Notes under the pieces: generated by a model
The model's database searches: none
Told to the model about the DNA's origin: nothing
What the model saw: only the letters and a program-made list of their open reading frames with translations
In this document: one piece after another, positions 1 through 10,239 of the stretch
Numbering within the stretch: the first letter of the stretch is position 1
Layout of the letters: each line of letters begins with the position of its first letter
Program-made: the position numbers and the translations under genes
DNA from: Oceanicoccus sagamiensis
GTDB lineage: Bacteria; Pseudomonadota; Gammaproteobacteria; Pseudomonadales; Dasaniaceae
NCBI RefSeq assembly: GCF_002117105.1
Contig: NZ_CP019343.1
Location: 1,116,001 to 1,180,000 of the forward strand
Reading direction: 5' to 3'
Length of the DNA: 64,000 nt

Positions 1-1143
1 TTTATAGCTGGGGTCTAGATAAGCCCAGACTCCACCTCCGGTATAAAGCCTGACCCAGACATGGTCGACCAGGATAAAGTCGTTATTACCATTAATCGAG
101 AGACGCGCGACAGGGATGCCGCCTTGGGCAAACAGATTTTGGGCAGCCTCTGGGGTTCTGACTCCGCCCACCCAGTTCATAGCTTCTTCATTCGTTAAGC
201 GGATGCTGCCGTATTCATAGCGAGCTTCGGCACCTGTAGCTTTTAAAAGGGCTATAAGTAAACTGGCCTGATCCATGGCATTACCACGGCGGGTTTGTAA
301 GGTGTAGTCAGCGCCTTGCAGTGAGCCATAGCTGGGAATAAATTCGATATTGTTCCGCACCCAGTTATAGATAGCTACGCGGTCATTACCCAAACTGCTA
401 GCCAGAGTTTGAATGGCTGGGGTGATTGCTGTTTCTACAGTGGTTGAAGATGACCGGTCGGCTTCTTCAATGGCAGCGGTGAGAGTGTTTGGCCCCAGTA
501 TGGCTTCCAGTTCTTCAGCCGTTTGCACCGGTGCACCAGCCACTGTCGATAACGGCCCAAAAGGCATGGTTTGATCATAGGGATGACGTACCCCTTGATC
601 AAAGCTGGCAAATAGATCCGCGGCTTGGCTTAACTGTTTTTTTAGTAGCACGGTTTTATCTGCACCGATACTGCTTATGGCTTCAAGGCGATATTGCAAG
701 ATCTGCATATTGCTTTGGTAGTGCTGCTGTTTTTTTTGTAGATTTTGCCTTAAGTTTGTTGGCAGGTTTTGTTGTTGGTAATGATTACTTTGATCAACAA
801 AGTAGTCGTTAGCCTTTTGGTCGAGGCCGGAAAATAACTCAGCCTCTATTATTAGCTGTTGCTGTAGCCTGCCAACAGCCTGGGTATCTTGCCGCGATAC
901 TGCGGCGGTGAGTTTTTTTATTAATTGTTGAGTTGAGCTTACTGCATTATCCATTTCAGCAAACACACTATAGTCTGGCTTATAGGCCAGATAATCATCC
1001 AGCTTTTTTACACTGGCATTAACCGCAGGTGAATAAAATACCATTGTAAAACAGGCTAGTACGATGGAGGCAGTAATGCGCATAAAGCGGCTGCCTTCAC
1101 GACACTGTGTGATGATTGATTTTTCCATGACTGAATTTTTCAT
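1..1143 (-). CDS. Transglutaminase-like secreted protein, partial (C-terminus beyond left edge)
   Basis: The frame is open from the start at 1143 to the left edge, about 381 codons, so the C-terminus is missing. An N-terminal hydrophobic stretch (MRITASIVLACFTMVFYSPA) looks like a signal peptide; in-frame ATGs at 1143, 1128 and 1083 are all possible starts. A Gln/Leu-rich helical region follows, then a transglutaminase-like core near the truncated end: a GNAMDQASLLIALLKATG segment, an NWVGGVRTPEAAQNLFAQGG segment, DHVWVRLY and YLDPSY. The His and Asp of the usual Cys-His-Asp triad are visible, but the position where Cys is expected reads Ala/Met, so catalysis is doubtful. This subfamily is often found in large surface or RHS-type proteins (family knowledge). 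It lies 17 bp downstream of the giant repeat gene on the same strand, so the two are probably one operon. Function beyond cell-surface association is inference. Confidence 0.72.
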   Translation of the reverse strand, partial: MKNSVMEKSIITQCREGSRFMRITASIVLACFTMVFYSPAVNASVKKLDDYLAYKPDYSVFAEMDNAVSSTQQLIKKLTAAVSRQDTQAVGRLQQQLIIEAELFSGLDQKANDYFVDQSNHYQQQNLPTNLRQNLQKKQQHYQSNMQILQYRLEAISSIGADKTVLLKKQLSQAADLFASFDQGVRHPYDQTMPFGPLSTVAGAPVQTAEELEAILGPNTLTAAIEEADRSSSTTVETAITPAIQTLASSLGNDRVAIYNWVRNNIEFIPSYGSLQGADYTLQTRRGNAMDQASLLIALLKATGAEARYEYGSIRLTNEEAMNWVGGVRTPEAAQNLFAQGGIPVARLSINGNNDFILVDHVWVRLYTGGGVWAYLDPSYK

Positions 1144-1160
1144 AAGCTGAATCCCTCGCT

Positions 1161-4100
1161 TTAACGGCATTGGCGTCTGTTCCATAGAACAGAGCCCGGA
1201 GCGGTGACAGTTAATAGGTATTGCTGCGAACCGATATTGCCGCTGCTATCTTCTACTTCGATGGTGATAAGGTACTCGCCTATATCGGCTTCGGTGGCTT
1301 GCCATTCCAACAGGCCGCTGGCACTTAAGGTCATATTGGCTGGAGCATTGTTATCAAGGCGCCATATCAACGGATCGTTTTGGCGGTCTATAGCTTGCAA
1401 CTGGTAGCTGTATAACACTTCCGTTCTTGCATCGTTCAAGGGGTTGCTAATAATGACTGGATCCTGTTCATTATCAGTAACGTCGACAACTACGGTATAG
1501 GTACGTAATCTGCCGGTGCTGTCTATACCCTCAATGTTGATTAGATGACTACCTAACTGGCTTGCGCTGGGTTGCCATGTGACTAGGCCATTGCCATCAA
1601 CAGCAAAACCTGCAGGGGCATCAAGCACTTCAAAAGTCATGCTGCTTAGGCTAATACTGCGAAGGTCCAACTGGTATTGCATTTGCTCACCCACAACTAC
1701 GGGCTGAATAGGTGAATGATATTGCTGGGGGTTTTCTTCCACAGTAATCGTCACCCAAACATTGTCATCATCACCAAAAGAATCTTCTACTACGATAGAA
1801 AATCGCCAAATACCTGCCTCATGAGGTGTCCAGCTAAAGACACCCTCATTATCAATGCTCGCTGGGACTGTATAGCTACCCGTATCACTAACTCGCTGAA
1901 CTGAATTGATTCTGAAGGTATTAGGGTCACCATTGCCATCAGTGTAATCAAAGTCCCACACAAAACGCTCACCGGCTTTTATTGTGTGTTCGGTTTGTGT
2001 GTCGACTATTTCCGGGACTTCGTTTTTATAAACAGTGAATTGCCAATCAAACAAATAGGTTTCACCATGTTCATCTTCAAAACTGACCGACTTTGTATAA
2101 TCACCTACGACCAAGCCCGGTATATATACATGGTAGGCATAAGGATCAACACTAATATCATCTGACAGGGCATAGATGCTATCGTGCTCATCATCAATAA
2201 TTCTGAACAAGGTTCTGTAGTTGATAACACTAGAGTGCCCGGTTATCCAAATCTCTGTAGGCGGGAAAAACTCAAACCGCGGCGGCGCATTAGCCAACAG
2301 TTGGTAAGACTGCTCTGCGGTTAAACCTGTGCTATCCGTGACGGCAACGGTCACTAACTCTGTAGCACTTTCTGCTACCCAGCTAATTAAACCAGTGGTG
2401 GCATCAATGGTCATAGTGTGTGGTGCAGAGAGTAAACTGTAGGTCAGTTCATCCGCATTAGGGTCAATAGCCTCAACCTGATACTGATATATGGTGGTGG
2501 AGAGTACATAAGTCTCAGGCGTTGAAGTAATCACTGGTGCAACAGGACTTACCGCGCCAAGCCATGAAACCGTCGCAGTGGCTGAAGCATTGGCTGTGTT
2601 AACGGCGATTGCATCCTGCCCAGCTATATAACCGCTGTAGCAATAGCTGGCCTCACCGTATTTATCCGTTAATAATGTTGCCGAGCTGTTATGACTGCCA
2701 GAAATTTGCAGCGACATGGCAAGTGCACTTTGCGGTTCTCCTGTAGCATCCAGCGCCTGAACCGCAAGGCAGGTTTCATTGCCCAGTGTTGGCGTGCTCT
2801 CACTCAGACTAATACCTAATGTGCCTGCATCGGCTGTTGAGGGCGTAGCAAAGCCGCCAACATAGGCGTAGGAATCGGCCCTATCAAAACCGTAGACCAA
2901 TAAACCCAAAGGCCTGTCGGCTGTCAGTTGATGGCTACCCACATTTACAGCCAGTTGCGCGTAGGCATATTGGCTGCCTTCAATGGGAATAAAGTGATCA
3001 GGGTCTATCAACTCACCGTCGAGCTTAACGGTTGCTATCGCATCGCTCTCGATAGTGAGGTTGATAAAGTGACGAGCAAAGTTATTGGTGGGTGTAGTAA
3101 ATACATAATGGTCCAGGTATTGCTCAGCAGCAGGTACTACGGCCATAAAGGGGTCGCTGTACCGATAAAGACGGTTTACATCCTGGTACACACCAAACGG
3201 TTCAGATGATGCCAGCGTATGCGCACCCGGCGATAAAGCAATTTGCGCCATGGTATAACCGTCGCCCGCCAAGCCATTATCATTAAAAAAGGCATTGGCT
3301 GGCACCGGCTCACCATCAACAGTCATTTGATCAACCGCCGTCACCGGCATAATAACGATGACATAATTTTTTGCGGGTGCAGGGTCCATCACCACGTCGT
3401 AACTGGTGAGGTAGTTTTCAATATCATGGGCATAGTACCATCGCCACCAATCAGGATGCTGGGGCAAGTAGTAATAGGGTTCGCTTTCTGCCAAGGCAGA
3501 ATCGTAACTGTCACTGGCTGAATATTGCGTGACTAAAATTGGTTGGTTCGCTGTTATTGAGGTGGCCTGATCAAGTTCCAGATTAACGTGCTCGCCACGA
3601 TCAAGCTGATGACTAATCACACCATTGAGGCTTACGGTGGTGCCATCGAAAGCAGCCATAACCCGATAAAAATCACTGTAACGTGTTAGCAGCGGTGCCG
3701 TGACATAGCTGCTACCCCATAACTCAATGGGAGGAATTTGTTCTATTAAACGGTCAGCCGGGAATGAATCAATGGGGATAAAGCCTAAATTCACGCGGCC
3801 AAATACAGCGACAGGTTTATCAGCAATAATTTCTGTGCCGCTGGCATCACGCGTGAAATCTGTTAATGAATAGGCATCGCCTTTGTTCAACACCCGCGTA
3901 ATGGTTTCTCCAGGATTGACTACAGTAGCACCGCTAAGATTGACCGAGTCTTTAGGCGTTATCACAACGGTAGTGTTATCTTCGGTAGCTATTAGATGCA
4001 AGGCGCTGCGCGATGCTGAAAACTCGCCTTCAGCATAGGACATCAACAAATAGTCTTTGCCTAATGCATGGCTGGGAAAAGCGGTTACCGCATCGGAAGA

Positions 4101-7100
4101 AGCATCAGCATGGTATAAGCCATACACCGCTACTTCGTTATCAGCAGTGACATGGATGGAGCGCTGCATCACCTTGTCGTTTTCATAGCGGTTTACGCTG
4201 TGATACAGGTCGATGGCAATCACTTCACCCGCGGCAAGGCTAAATGGATACAGTGTTTGCCTGCCGCTGATAGTGGTATGGATTTCTATTTGCCCGGATG
4301 CGGCCACCGGAGAGGTAATGATGACAATGTTTTGCTCAGTCTCTTCATCATCCAGTAACCAGAAGTCGCGCCCCAAGTGATTGGGTATTGCCACCGGCTC
4401 AGCCACCACGCGCAGATCAAAGTTGTGACTAATAGTATTGTGCCCATCGCTAATAGCCACACTCATTGGGTGTACGCCAAGCTGACTTGATTGTGGCGTC
4501 CAGCTGAGTAAGCCACCCTGACTGATAACCAGCCCTGTAGGTACGTTACCCGTTAACGTAAACGATAAACTGTCTTGCTCCGGGTCTGTCGCATTTATCT
4601 GGTAGCGATAGGGATTATCCACCACTGCCGCAGTGAAAGGCTGACTAACCACCTCAGGAGCAACGTTGCCCTGCTGCACATTAACATTAAATAACAGACT
4701 ACCCTGTGCGCTGGCACTATCAGTCACCAGCAAGGTAAATTGATGACTGCCTACCTGACTGCTACCGGGTATCCAGGTTAATTCACCGGTGAGGCTATCG
4801 ACAGTTAAACCTGCGGGCGCATTGGTAACACTAAACGTTAAGGCATCACCCGCGTCAGGATCAGTAACACTGGGTAGATACTGATACAACTCACCCGAGG
4901 TCGCGCTGTTTAATGGCGCACTGTTAAACACAGGGCTATCGTTAACCGCCGTAACAGTGATAACAACGGAAGCCTGAACAATACCGCCTTCACCATCAGA
5001 AACCTCAATAGCAAATGTATCAGTGCCGGCAAAATTATTATTGGGTGTGTAGCCAAGGCTGGGAGCTACGCCTGACAGTGTGCCGTTAGCAGGCTGAGTA
5101 ATGACACTAAACGCTAACACAGCTCCTGCATCAGCATCATTGGCTGACAAGTTAATAACCACACTACTATCTTCGTTAACAGTGACACTGTTGTTGCCAA
5201 TGACTGGTGGGCGATTAGTGTTTTGTACGGTAATGATAAAGCTATCGCTAATGGTGGCACCTTGACCATCATCCACCTGTACTGTGACATTGTGACTACC
5301 CGCCTGATTAAAATTTGGAACCCAGGTTATGTCACCCGTAAGTACGGTGATTGTCATACCTTCTGGAGCAGAAGGCAGGCTGTAAGTTAATGTATCGCCA
5401 TCATCAATAGCCGCTACTGTCATTGAGTAAAAGCTATTTTCCTTTGCGCTTAGCTCGGGGCTATATTGAAAAACTGGCGACTGGTTGGTGTTAGCCACAG
5501 TAATAATAAATTGCTGACTAATAGTAATATCACTATCACTCACCCCAACTTCAATCGTATGCTCACCAGCACTATCAAAATCCGGCAACCAACTCACCAA
5601 CCCTTCGGTAGAAACGCTCATACCTTCTGGTGCGCTGATTAGGCTATAACTTAAGCCATCACCATCATCATCACTGGCCTGCAGTGCATATTCATATAGC
5701 GTATTTTCTGCCCCGGTAATCACCGGCTCTGAAATAATAATCGGGTCACGATTAGTACCCGACACACTCAAAGTATAAGACTGATTAGTGCTGCCACCTT
5801 TGCCGTCAGTAATATCTATGCTGACGTAGTGTTGGCCTTCGTTATCGTAGCTGGGTATCCAGCTTACTAGCCCATCACTGTTGATGGATAAACCATTGGG
5901 GCCTTCTAGCACGGCGTATTGCAATGCATCGCCATCAGGGTCGGTGGCAATAATGGTGTATTCATAGAGTTGCCCCTCGGCAGATTCAAGCAATGGGGTG
6001 GAGTTTATTTCCGGAGCACGGTTGGTATCAGCTACGGTGAGGGTGTAGCTCTGACTGGCTGTACCGCCCTGCCCATCACTTACTTCGATGGTGACTGTGT
6101 GTTCACCGGCACTGCTGTAGTCGGGCGTCCAAGCGACCACACCCATGTTAATTACCATGCTGGCAGGTGCTGTGAGCAAGGTATAACTGAGTGCATCGCC
6201 ATCGGGGTCGGTGGCTATTAATGAGTATTGGTAGAGGCTGTTTTCTGTCGCATCCAGTACCGGGGTTGAGCTGATGCTCGGTGCCGTATTGGGTTTTGGC
6301 AAAATGGTTAAGGTATAGCTTTGCTCAACGGTTGCGCCTTGAGTATCGGTTACTTGCAGGGTGACGGGGTAGTCTGCGGCGGCACCGTCGTGTGGTGTCC
6401 ACTGAATTAAACCTTCGGCATTGATGGTCATGGTGCTGGGCGCTGTTATTAATTCGTAAGTTAGAGCGTCACCATCATCATCAACGGCCGAAACCTGATA
6501 TTGGTAGGCCTGCTCTTCAGTACCTTGCAAAATGGGTGTGGAATTAATCACTGGCGCGGCGTTCGGACGAACGTCTACCAACAAGGTAAATGTTTGTTGG
6601 GCGCTACCGTTATTGCCATCAGCAACGTTCACGGTGACCGCATGACTGCCCGCCTGCCCTTCTGACGGCACCCATTCAATCACACCTTCGCTGTTGATGG
6701 TCATACCGGCGGGTGATGTTTGCAGTTCATAACCCAGGGTATCGCCATCGCTATCGGTGGCAATAACGGCATAGGTATAGGCTACGGTTTCTGTGGCGGT
6801 AGTAATAGCAGTACTGGTAATTTCTGGATCGCTATTAGTATTACCTCCGATACAATCAAGACCTTCAACAGAAGAAAATAATCGGCCATCATCCTGAGCC
6901 TTGCCGTGTTTATGGTGAGGCACTTCAACCGCCACACTGCCGTTACAACTTTCACCTGTGGCAGTATCACTCGCCAAAAAATCAATATGGTACACCCGGC
7001 CATTACCACCACCGGCGCGCTCTTTGCGCAGTTTCACTTTATTGCCAGACAGCAGTTTGGCATCGTAATCGGTATTGCCATCTCCCTGGCCGTTAAGGGG

Positions 7101-7490
7101 TTCATCCTGGGTAATACATTGCACAGTGATATCGGGTGCTTCGCCACTGGGCGTGGTTAAACCTTCAATACGAACGGTTTTAAATTTATGGTTGGCGGGC
7201 CACAGGGTGTCGGGGTCGGCGTGGGCATTCAGGCAGTTAAGCGCACCGGGTTGTTGGTCATTATGATGGTGATCGCCTTTTACACGGCAGCCCCTGTGCG
7301 GGCCACGCCAGCGGGTGCGTTTTTTATGCTGGTTATATTTGCCACTGTGATTATCGTGATGACCATAACCATTTTTATGGCGGTAGCCGCCGCCATTACC
7401 AGTGGCGGCGACTGGCAGTGCCAAGCTGATTAATAGTAAAAAGATAACGCCATTAGTTAGACAACGGCAAGCAACACGCACAACGCTCAT
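1161..7490 (-). CDS. Giant secreted Ig/cadherin-like repeat protein with IgGFc-binding-type domain
   Basis: About 2109 residues. The start at 7490 is chosen because it begins a clear signal peptide (MSVVRVACRCLTNGVIFLLL) and has AGAAGGG about 8 nt upstream; a longer reading from 7544 lacks both. A His/Gly/Lys-rich stretch follows, then a domain containing LWPANHKFKTVRI and GGNGRVYHIDF. About nine tandem ~90-residue putative Ig (He_PIG/cadherin-like) repeats come next, with signature D.DGD.L.Y.L..AP and a final W.P....G.H..T; the seventh is the VNEDSSVVINLSAND cadherin-5-like variant. A block from LGRDFWLL onward resembles the IgGFc-binding N-terminal domain (about 400 residues), followed by a Big-1-like module and about five more Ig repeats, some degenerate. 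No transmembrane anchor or sorting signal is seen at the C-terminus. Likely an adhesin or surface scaffold. It probably shares an operon with the transglutaminase-like gene downstream. Confidence 0.85.
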   Translation of the reverse strand: MSVVRVACRCLTNGVIFLLLISLALPVAATGNGGGYRHKNGYGHHDNHSGKYNQHKKRTRWRGPHRGCRVKGDHHHNDQQPGALNCLNAHADPDTLWPANHKFKTVRIEGLTTPSGEAPDITVQCITQDEPLNGQGDGNTDYDAKLLSGNKVKLRKERAGGGNGRVYHIDFLASDTATGESCNGSVAVEVPHHKHGKAQDDGRLFSSVEGLDCIGGNTNSDPEITSTAITTATETVAYTYAVIATDSDGDTLGYELQTSPAGMTINSEGVIEWVPSEGQAGSHAVTVNVADGNNGSAQQTFTLLVDVRPNAAPVINSTPILQGTEEQAYQYQVSAVDDDGDALTYELITAPSTMTINAEGLIQWTPHDGAAADYPVTLQVTDTQGATVEQSYTLTILPKPNTAPSISSTPVLDATENSLYQYSLIATDPDGDALSYTLLTAPASMVINMGVVAWTPDYSSAGEHTVTIEVSDGQGGTASQSYTLTVADTNRAPEINSTPLLESAEGQLYEYTIIATDPDGDALQYAVLEGPNGLSINSDGLVSWIPSYDNEGQHYVSIDITDGKGGSTNQSYTLSVSGTNRDPIIISEPVITGAENTLYEYALQASDDDGDGLSYSLISAPEGMSVSTEGLVSWLPDFDSAGEHTIEVGVSDSDITISQQFIITVANTNQSPVFQYSPELSAKENSFYSMTVAAIDDGDTLTYSLPSAPEGMTITVLTGDITWVPNFNQAGSHNVTVQVDDGQGATISDSFIITVQNTNRPPVIGNNSVTVNEDSSVVINLSANDADAGAVLAFSVITQPANGTLSGVAPSLGYTPNNNFAGTDTFAIEVSDGEGGIVQASVVITVTAVNDSPVFNSAPLNSATSGELYQYLPSVTDPDAGDALTFSVTNAPAGLTVDSLTGELTWIPGSSQVGSHQFTLLVTDSASAQGSLLFNVNVQQGNVAPEVVSQPFTAAVVDNPYRYQINATDPEQDSLSFTLTGNVPTGLVISQGGLLSWTPQSSQLGVHPMSVAISDGHNTISHNFDLRVVAEPVAIPNHLGRDFWLLDDEETEQNIVIITSPVAASGQIEIHTTISGRQTLYPFSLAAGEVIAIDLYHSVNRYENDKVMQRSIHVTADNEVAVYGLYHADASSDAVTAFPSHALGKDYLLMSYAEGEFSASRSALHLIATEDNTTVVITPKDSVNLSGATVVNPGETITRVLNKGDAYSLTDFTRDASGTEIIADKPVAVFGRVNLGFIPIDSFPADRLIEQIPPIELWGSSYVTAPLLTRYSDFYRVMAAFDGTTVSLNGVISHQLDRGEHVNLELDQATSITANQPILVTQYSASDSYDSALAESEPYYYLPQHPDWWRWYYAHDIENYLTSYDVVMDPAPAKNYVIVIMPVTAVDQMTVDGEPVPANAFFNDNGLAGDGYTMAQIALSPGAHTLASSEPFGVYQDVNRLYRYSDPFMAVVPAAEQYLDHYVFTTPTNNFARHFINLTIESDAIATVKLDGELIDPDHFIPIEGSQYAYAQLAVNVGSHQLTADRPLGLLVYGFDRADSYAYVGGFATPSTADAGTLGISLSESTPTLGNETCLAVQALDATGEPQSALAMSLQISGSHNSSATLLTDKYGEASYCYSGYIAGQDAIAVNTANASATATVSWLGAVSPVAPVITSTPETYVLSTTIYQYQVEAIDPNADELTYSLLSAPHTMTIDATTGLISWVAESATELVTVAVTDSTGLTAEQSYQLLANAPPRFEFFPPTEIWITGHSSVINYRTLFRIIDDEHDSIYALSDDISVDPYAYHVYIPGLVVGDYTKSVSFEDEHGETYLFDWQFTVYKNEVPEIVDTQTEHTIKAGERFVWDFDYTDGNGDPNTFRINSVQRVSDTGSYTVPASIDNEGVFSWTPHEAGIWRFSIVVEDSFGDDDNVWVTITVEENPQQYHSPIQPVVVGEQMQYQLDLRSISLSSMTFEVLDAPAGFAVDGNGLVTWQPSASQLGSHLINIEGIDSTGRLRTYTVVVDVTDNEQDPVIISNPLNDARTEVLYSYQLQAIDRQNDPLIWRLDNNAPANMTLSASGLLEWQATEADIGEYLITIEVEDSSGNIGSQQYLLTVTAPGSVLWNRRQCR

Positions 7491-7845
7491 ACAAAAACCC
7501 TTCTGTACAATTCTTATTTGAAAAACAAACAGAGGCCCACCCATAAGATTGCCGGGTGTACAAAAGGATTAATGCGGAAAAATTTCCCTGATCATATCCC
7601 TGTTTCAAAACTGTTTGATCTTTAAAAAGTCACAACTCCGGTGACTGAACGCGGGCATTATTAAAAAATGATTTTTATCTGTCTAGGGCAAAGTTATACA
7701 GAAAGATTTAACATTTTTTACCAGCTTTGAGGGAAAACGCCGTAATAATCAGCGCCTTATTGAAATGAATAATTTTTTGGGGGAAACGAACTTATTGTTA
7801 TTAATGGTGCATGGCTTAATATTTTAAACCAAATTAAGGGAGAAT
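7491..7845. other. A+T-rich intergenic gap upstream of the giant gene
   Basis: 355 bp with no credible gene. It must hold the promoter of the giant repeat gene, but I see no convincing -35/-10 pair. On the minus strand AGTCAC (7646-7641) and GTGACT (7633-7628) form a 6-bp stem followed by TTTTAAA. This could be a weak terminator for polB, but it is short and about 200 bp from the stop. Confidence 0.4.
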
Positions 7846-10212
7846 TTATTCAAACAAGCCAATCTGCTGATCGGTAATGCCCGCCAGACTTTCCTGCATA
7901 AAATATAGAATGCCATCGGCTGCTGGCGCTAGCTGCCGGTCTATATAGTGCTGGTAATCAAGCAATGAATGCTGCGCCTGTAACGGCTCGGCGCCATTGA
8001 CTGTAATCACATATTCAATCCAGTCACCTCGGCGAATTTCAGCGCCAGCCTGGTCAACGGCTTTTCTGGCCGCCTGAACATGGGGTGGCACATTACGCTG
8101 GTAGTCTGCCAATTTTCTTCGCAGGCGCTTTCTATAAACCAGCTCATGGTCTGAGTTGCCGTTTAATATTTCTTGTACGGTAGTTTTAATATAGTCGTGG
8201 TAGGGCTCATCATAGAATACTCGGCGGTATAACTCTGACTGAAAATCACGGGCGGCTTTGGTCCAGTCGGTTCTTACATTTTCAAGGCCTTTAAATACCA
8301 GCTCTTGCTTGCCATCCTTTAGTACAATACCGGCATAGCGTTTTTTACTGCCCTGATCAGAGTTTCTTATCGTTGGCATTAAAAAGCGTTGGTAGAGTGT
8401 TTCAAATTCTATTTCCAGTGCACTTTCAATACCATATTCTTTGTCTAAACGGTTTTTCCACCAGTGGTTAAGCTGGCTTTCCAGTTCTTTACCCACCTTC
8501 GCCGCGCCTTCGGCATTCGCCACATCTTTAAACCAGATAAACACGGAGTCGGTATCACCATAGATAACTTCCCAGCCCTGCTGTTCAATAAACTCTGCGG
8601 TTTGTTGAATAATTTGATGGCCACGCTTGGTGATAGAGCTGGCCAGTTTCGAATCAAAGAAACGGCAACCACCGGAGCCCAGCACGCCATAGAAGGAGTT
8701 CATAATAATTTTTATGGCTTGTGATAATGCAGCATCCTGATTGGATTTAGCCTGGTCACGTAATTGCCAGAGCTCTTTGATTAACTCCGGCAGGATATTA
8801 TTATTTTTTGCAAACCAGGCGCCGTTAAAGCCCGGCACCAACTCGGTCTGGTCAAGTTGCTCGTATTCCCCTAACACCATGCCCAGCGGGTCTATTTTAA
8901 AGCTCCGGATAATACTGGGGTACAGGCTTTTAAAATCCAACATACCTACATAGTCATATATACCCGGGCGTGACTCCATCACAAAACCACCGGGGCTTTG
9001 CTCTGCATCTTCCAGTAAATGGCTATTAGGTGCCACATAGCCTTTGCGATGCAATAAGGGTAAATAGCGGAAGTCAAAAGAGGCCACCGAACCACCAATA
9101 CGCTCCAGCGGTAGCCCCGTCATTTTGGTACGGGCGATGGCAAAGTCTAATAGCCCGGCAAGCTCAAAAATATCCCAGACTAATTTACAGTCTTGCACAT
9201 TGTATTTTGCCAGTGCCGCTTTATCTTCCAGAAACAGGTCGGTGATTTTTTCACCGCGGTCATTACCCTGAATAAGTTTGCTGTCACCCAGTAGTTCTTT
9301 GGCCACATTATTTAAGGCAAAGCTTTCAAAACGGTAAAAGGCTGCTTTGAGTAGTTCGATGCCGTCCAGCACTACACGGCCGGGTATTGTCACGGCACGG
9401 CGCTCACCCTCGTCATCCAGTGTGCGCCAGTGCGCCGCTGTCTCTTTGCCGCCTTCACCGCGGCCACAGCGAAAAGGTAGCTGGTATTTTTCGCAGACTT
9501 TTTCCAAATACCAGAGGTCAAAATTAATTACATTCCAGCCAATGATAATATCGGGATCATAGTCAGCCAGCCACATCAGAAAACCGATAATTAAACTTTT
9601 TTCGTTATTAAATATTTCTACATTATCGGCAACAGGCTGGTCCGCCACCATAAAGACTTTTTCAAACACCTGGCCCGCCTCTACTGCGTAGAGGCCAATG
9701 GAATAGAGGTTGATACCCTGCATAGCGGTTTCAATATCCAGCGAGATAACTTTCAAGCCAGGCTGATAGTCATCGCTAATCATTTCTGCTTGCGGCACAA
9801 CAGGGAATTTACCCGCAGTGGCTTCACCGCGAAATCTTAGGGCGCCGCGAATAAAACGTTCCATTAAGAAACGATCATGGGGGTTAATATCCGATTCGAG
9901 GGGAGACACCCCCTGCTCCAGCAAACGTGTTTTTGCCTCTCGCAAGGTGCGCTGGGATTTAAAATAAAATGCCTTGACGGCTTGCAGGGTAAAATCTTTA
10001 AGGGGAACATCTTTAACGGTAAAACCCGTAAAGGGTTTTAACAGTTCCAAGGCCGCGGGCACTTGTTCCTGAGCAATAAAAAACACTGACTGCTGAGCAG
10101 GCACCAACAGTTTTACCGGGCCCGCCTCACTCGACAACCAAAATTCTAATTCAGTACCACTCCGTGTATCACGCCACTGCCGTGTAAGAATAAACCCCCG
10201 CTGATCAATCAC
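7846..10212 (-). CDS. polB: DNA polymerase II
   Basis: 788 residues, close to the usual ~785 of the family B polymerase PolB. The 3'-5' exonuclease motifs are present: Exo I with DIE at 159-161, Exo II with NFD around 230-232, Exo III YNVQD ending at D341. Polymerase motifs follow in order: DFKSLYPSII (D426), KIIMNSFYG (about 501-509) and YGDTDS (551-556). All catalytic carboxylates needed for both activities are there, so it should be a proofreading polymerase, known in E. coli as an SOS-induced enzyme for replication restart and translesion synthesis. I see no clear LexA box upstream, where the start lies 27 bp from the stop of the YajG-like gene. It may therefore be co-transcribed with the upstream genes. 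Confidence 0.97.
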   Translation of the reverse strand: MIDQRGFILTRQWRDTRSGTELEFWLSSEAGPVKLLVPAQQSVFFIAQEQVPAALELLKPFTGFTVKDVPLKDFTLQAVKAFYFKSQRTLREAKTRLLEQGVSPLESDINPHDRFLMERFIRGALRFRGEATAGKFPVVPQAEMISDDYQPGLKVISLDIETAMQGINLYSIGLYAVEAGQVFEKVFMVADQPVADNVEIFNNEKSLIIGFLMWLADYDPDIIIGWNVINFDLWYLEKVCEKYQLPFRCGRGEGGKETAAHWRTLDDEGERRAVTIPGRVVLDGIELLKAAFYRFESFALNNVAKELLGDSKLIQGNDRGEKITDLFLEDKAALAKYNVQDCKLVWDIFELAGLLDFAIARTKMTGLPLERIGGSVASFDFRYLPLLHRKGYVAPNSHLLEDAEQSPGGFVMESRPGIYDYVGMLDFKSLYPSIIRSFKIDPLGMVLGEYEQLDQTELVPGFNGAWFAKNNNILPELIKELWQLRDQAKSNQDAALSQAIKIIMNSFYGVLGSGGCRFFDSKLASSITKRGHQIIQQTAEFIEQQGWEVIYGDTDSVFIWFKDVANAEGAAKVGKELESQLNHWWKNRLDKEYGIESALEIEFETLYQRFLMPTIRNSDQGSKKRYAGIVLKDGKQELVFKGLENVRTDWTKAARDFQSELYRRVFYDEPYHDYIKTTVQEILNGNSDHELVYRKRLRRKLADYQRNVPPHVQAARKAVDQAGAEIRRGDWIEYVITVNGAEPLQAQHSLLDYQHYIDRQLAPAADGILYFMQESLAGITDQQIGLFE

Positions 10213-10239
10213 CGGAGGTTATGGCTACTTGTGGCACTG

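Noticed and set aside
489-812. 107-codon plus-strand frame
   Set aside because: It lies opposite the partial transglutaminase-like gene, whose reading gives recognisable motifs; this one does not.
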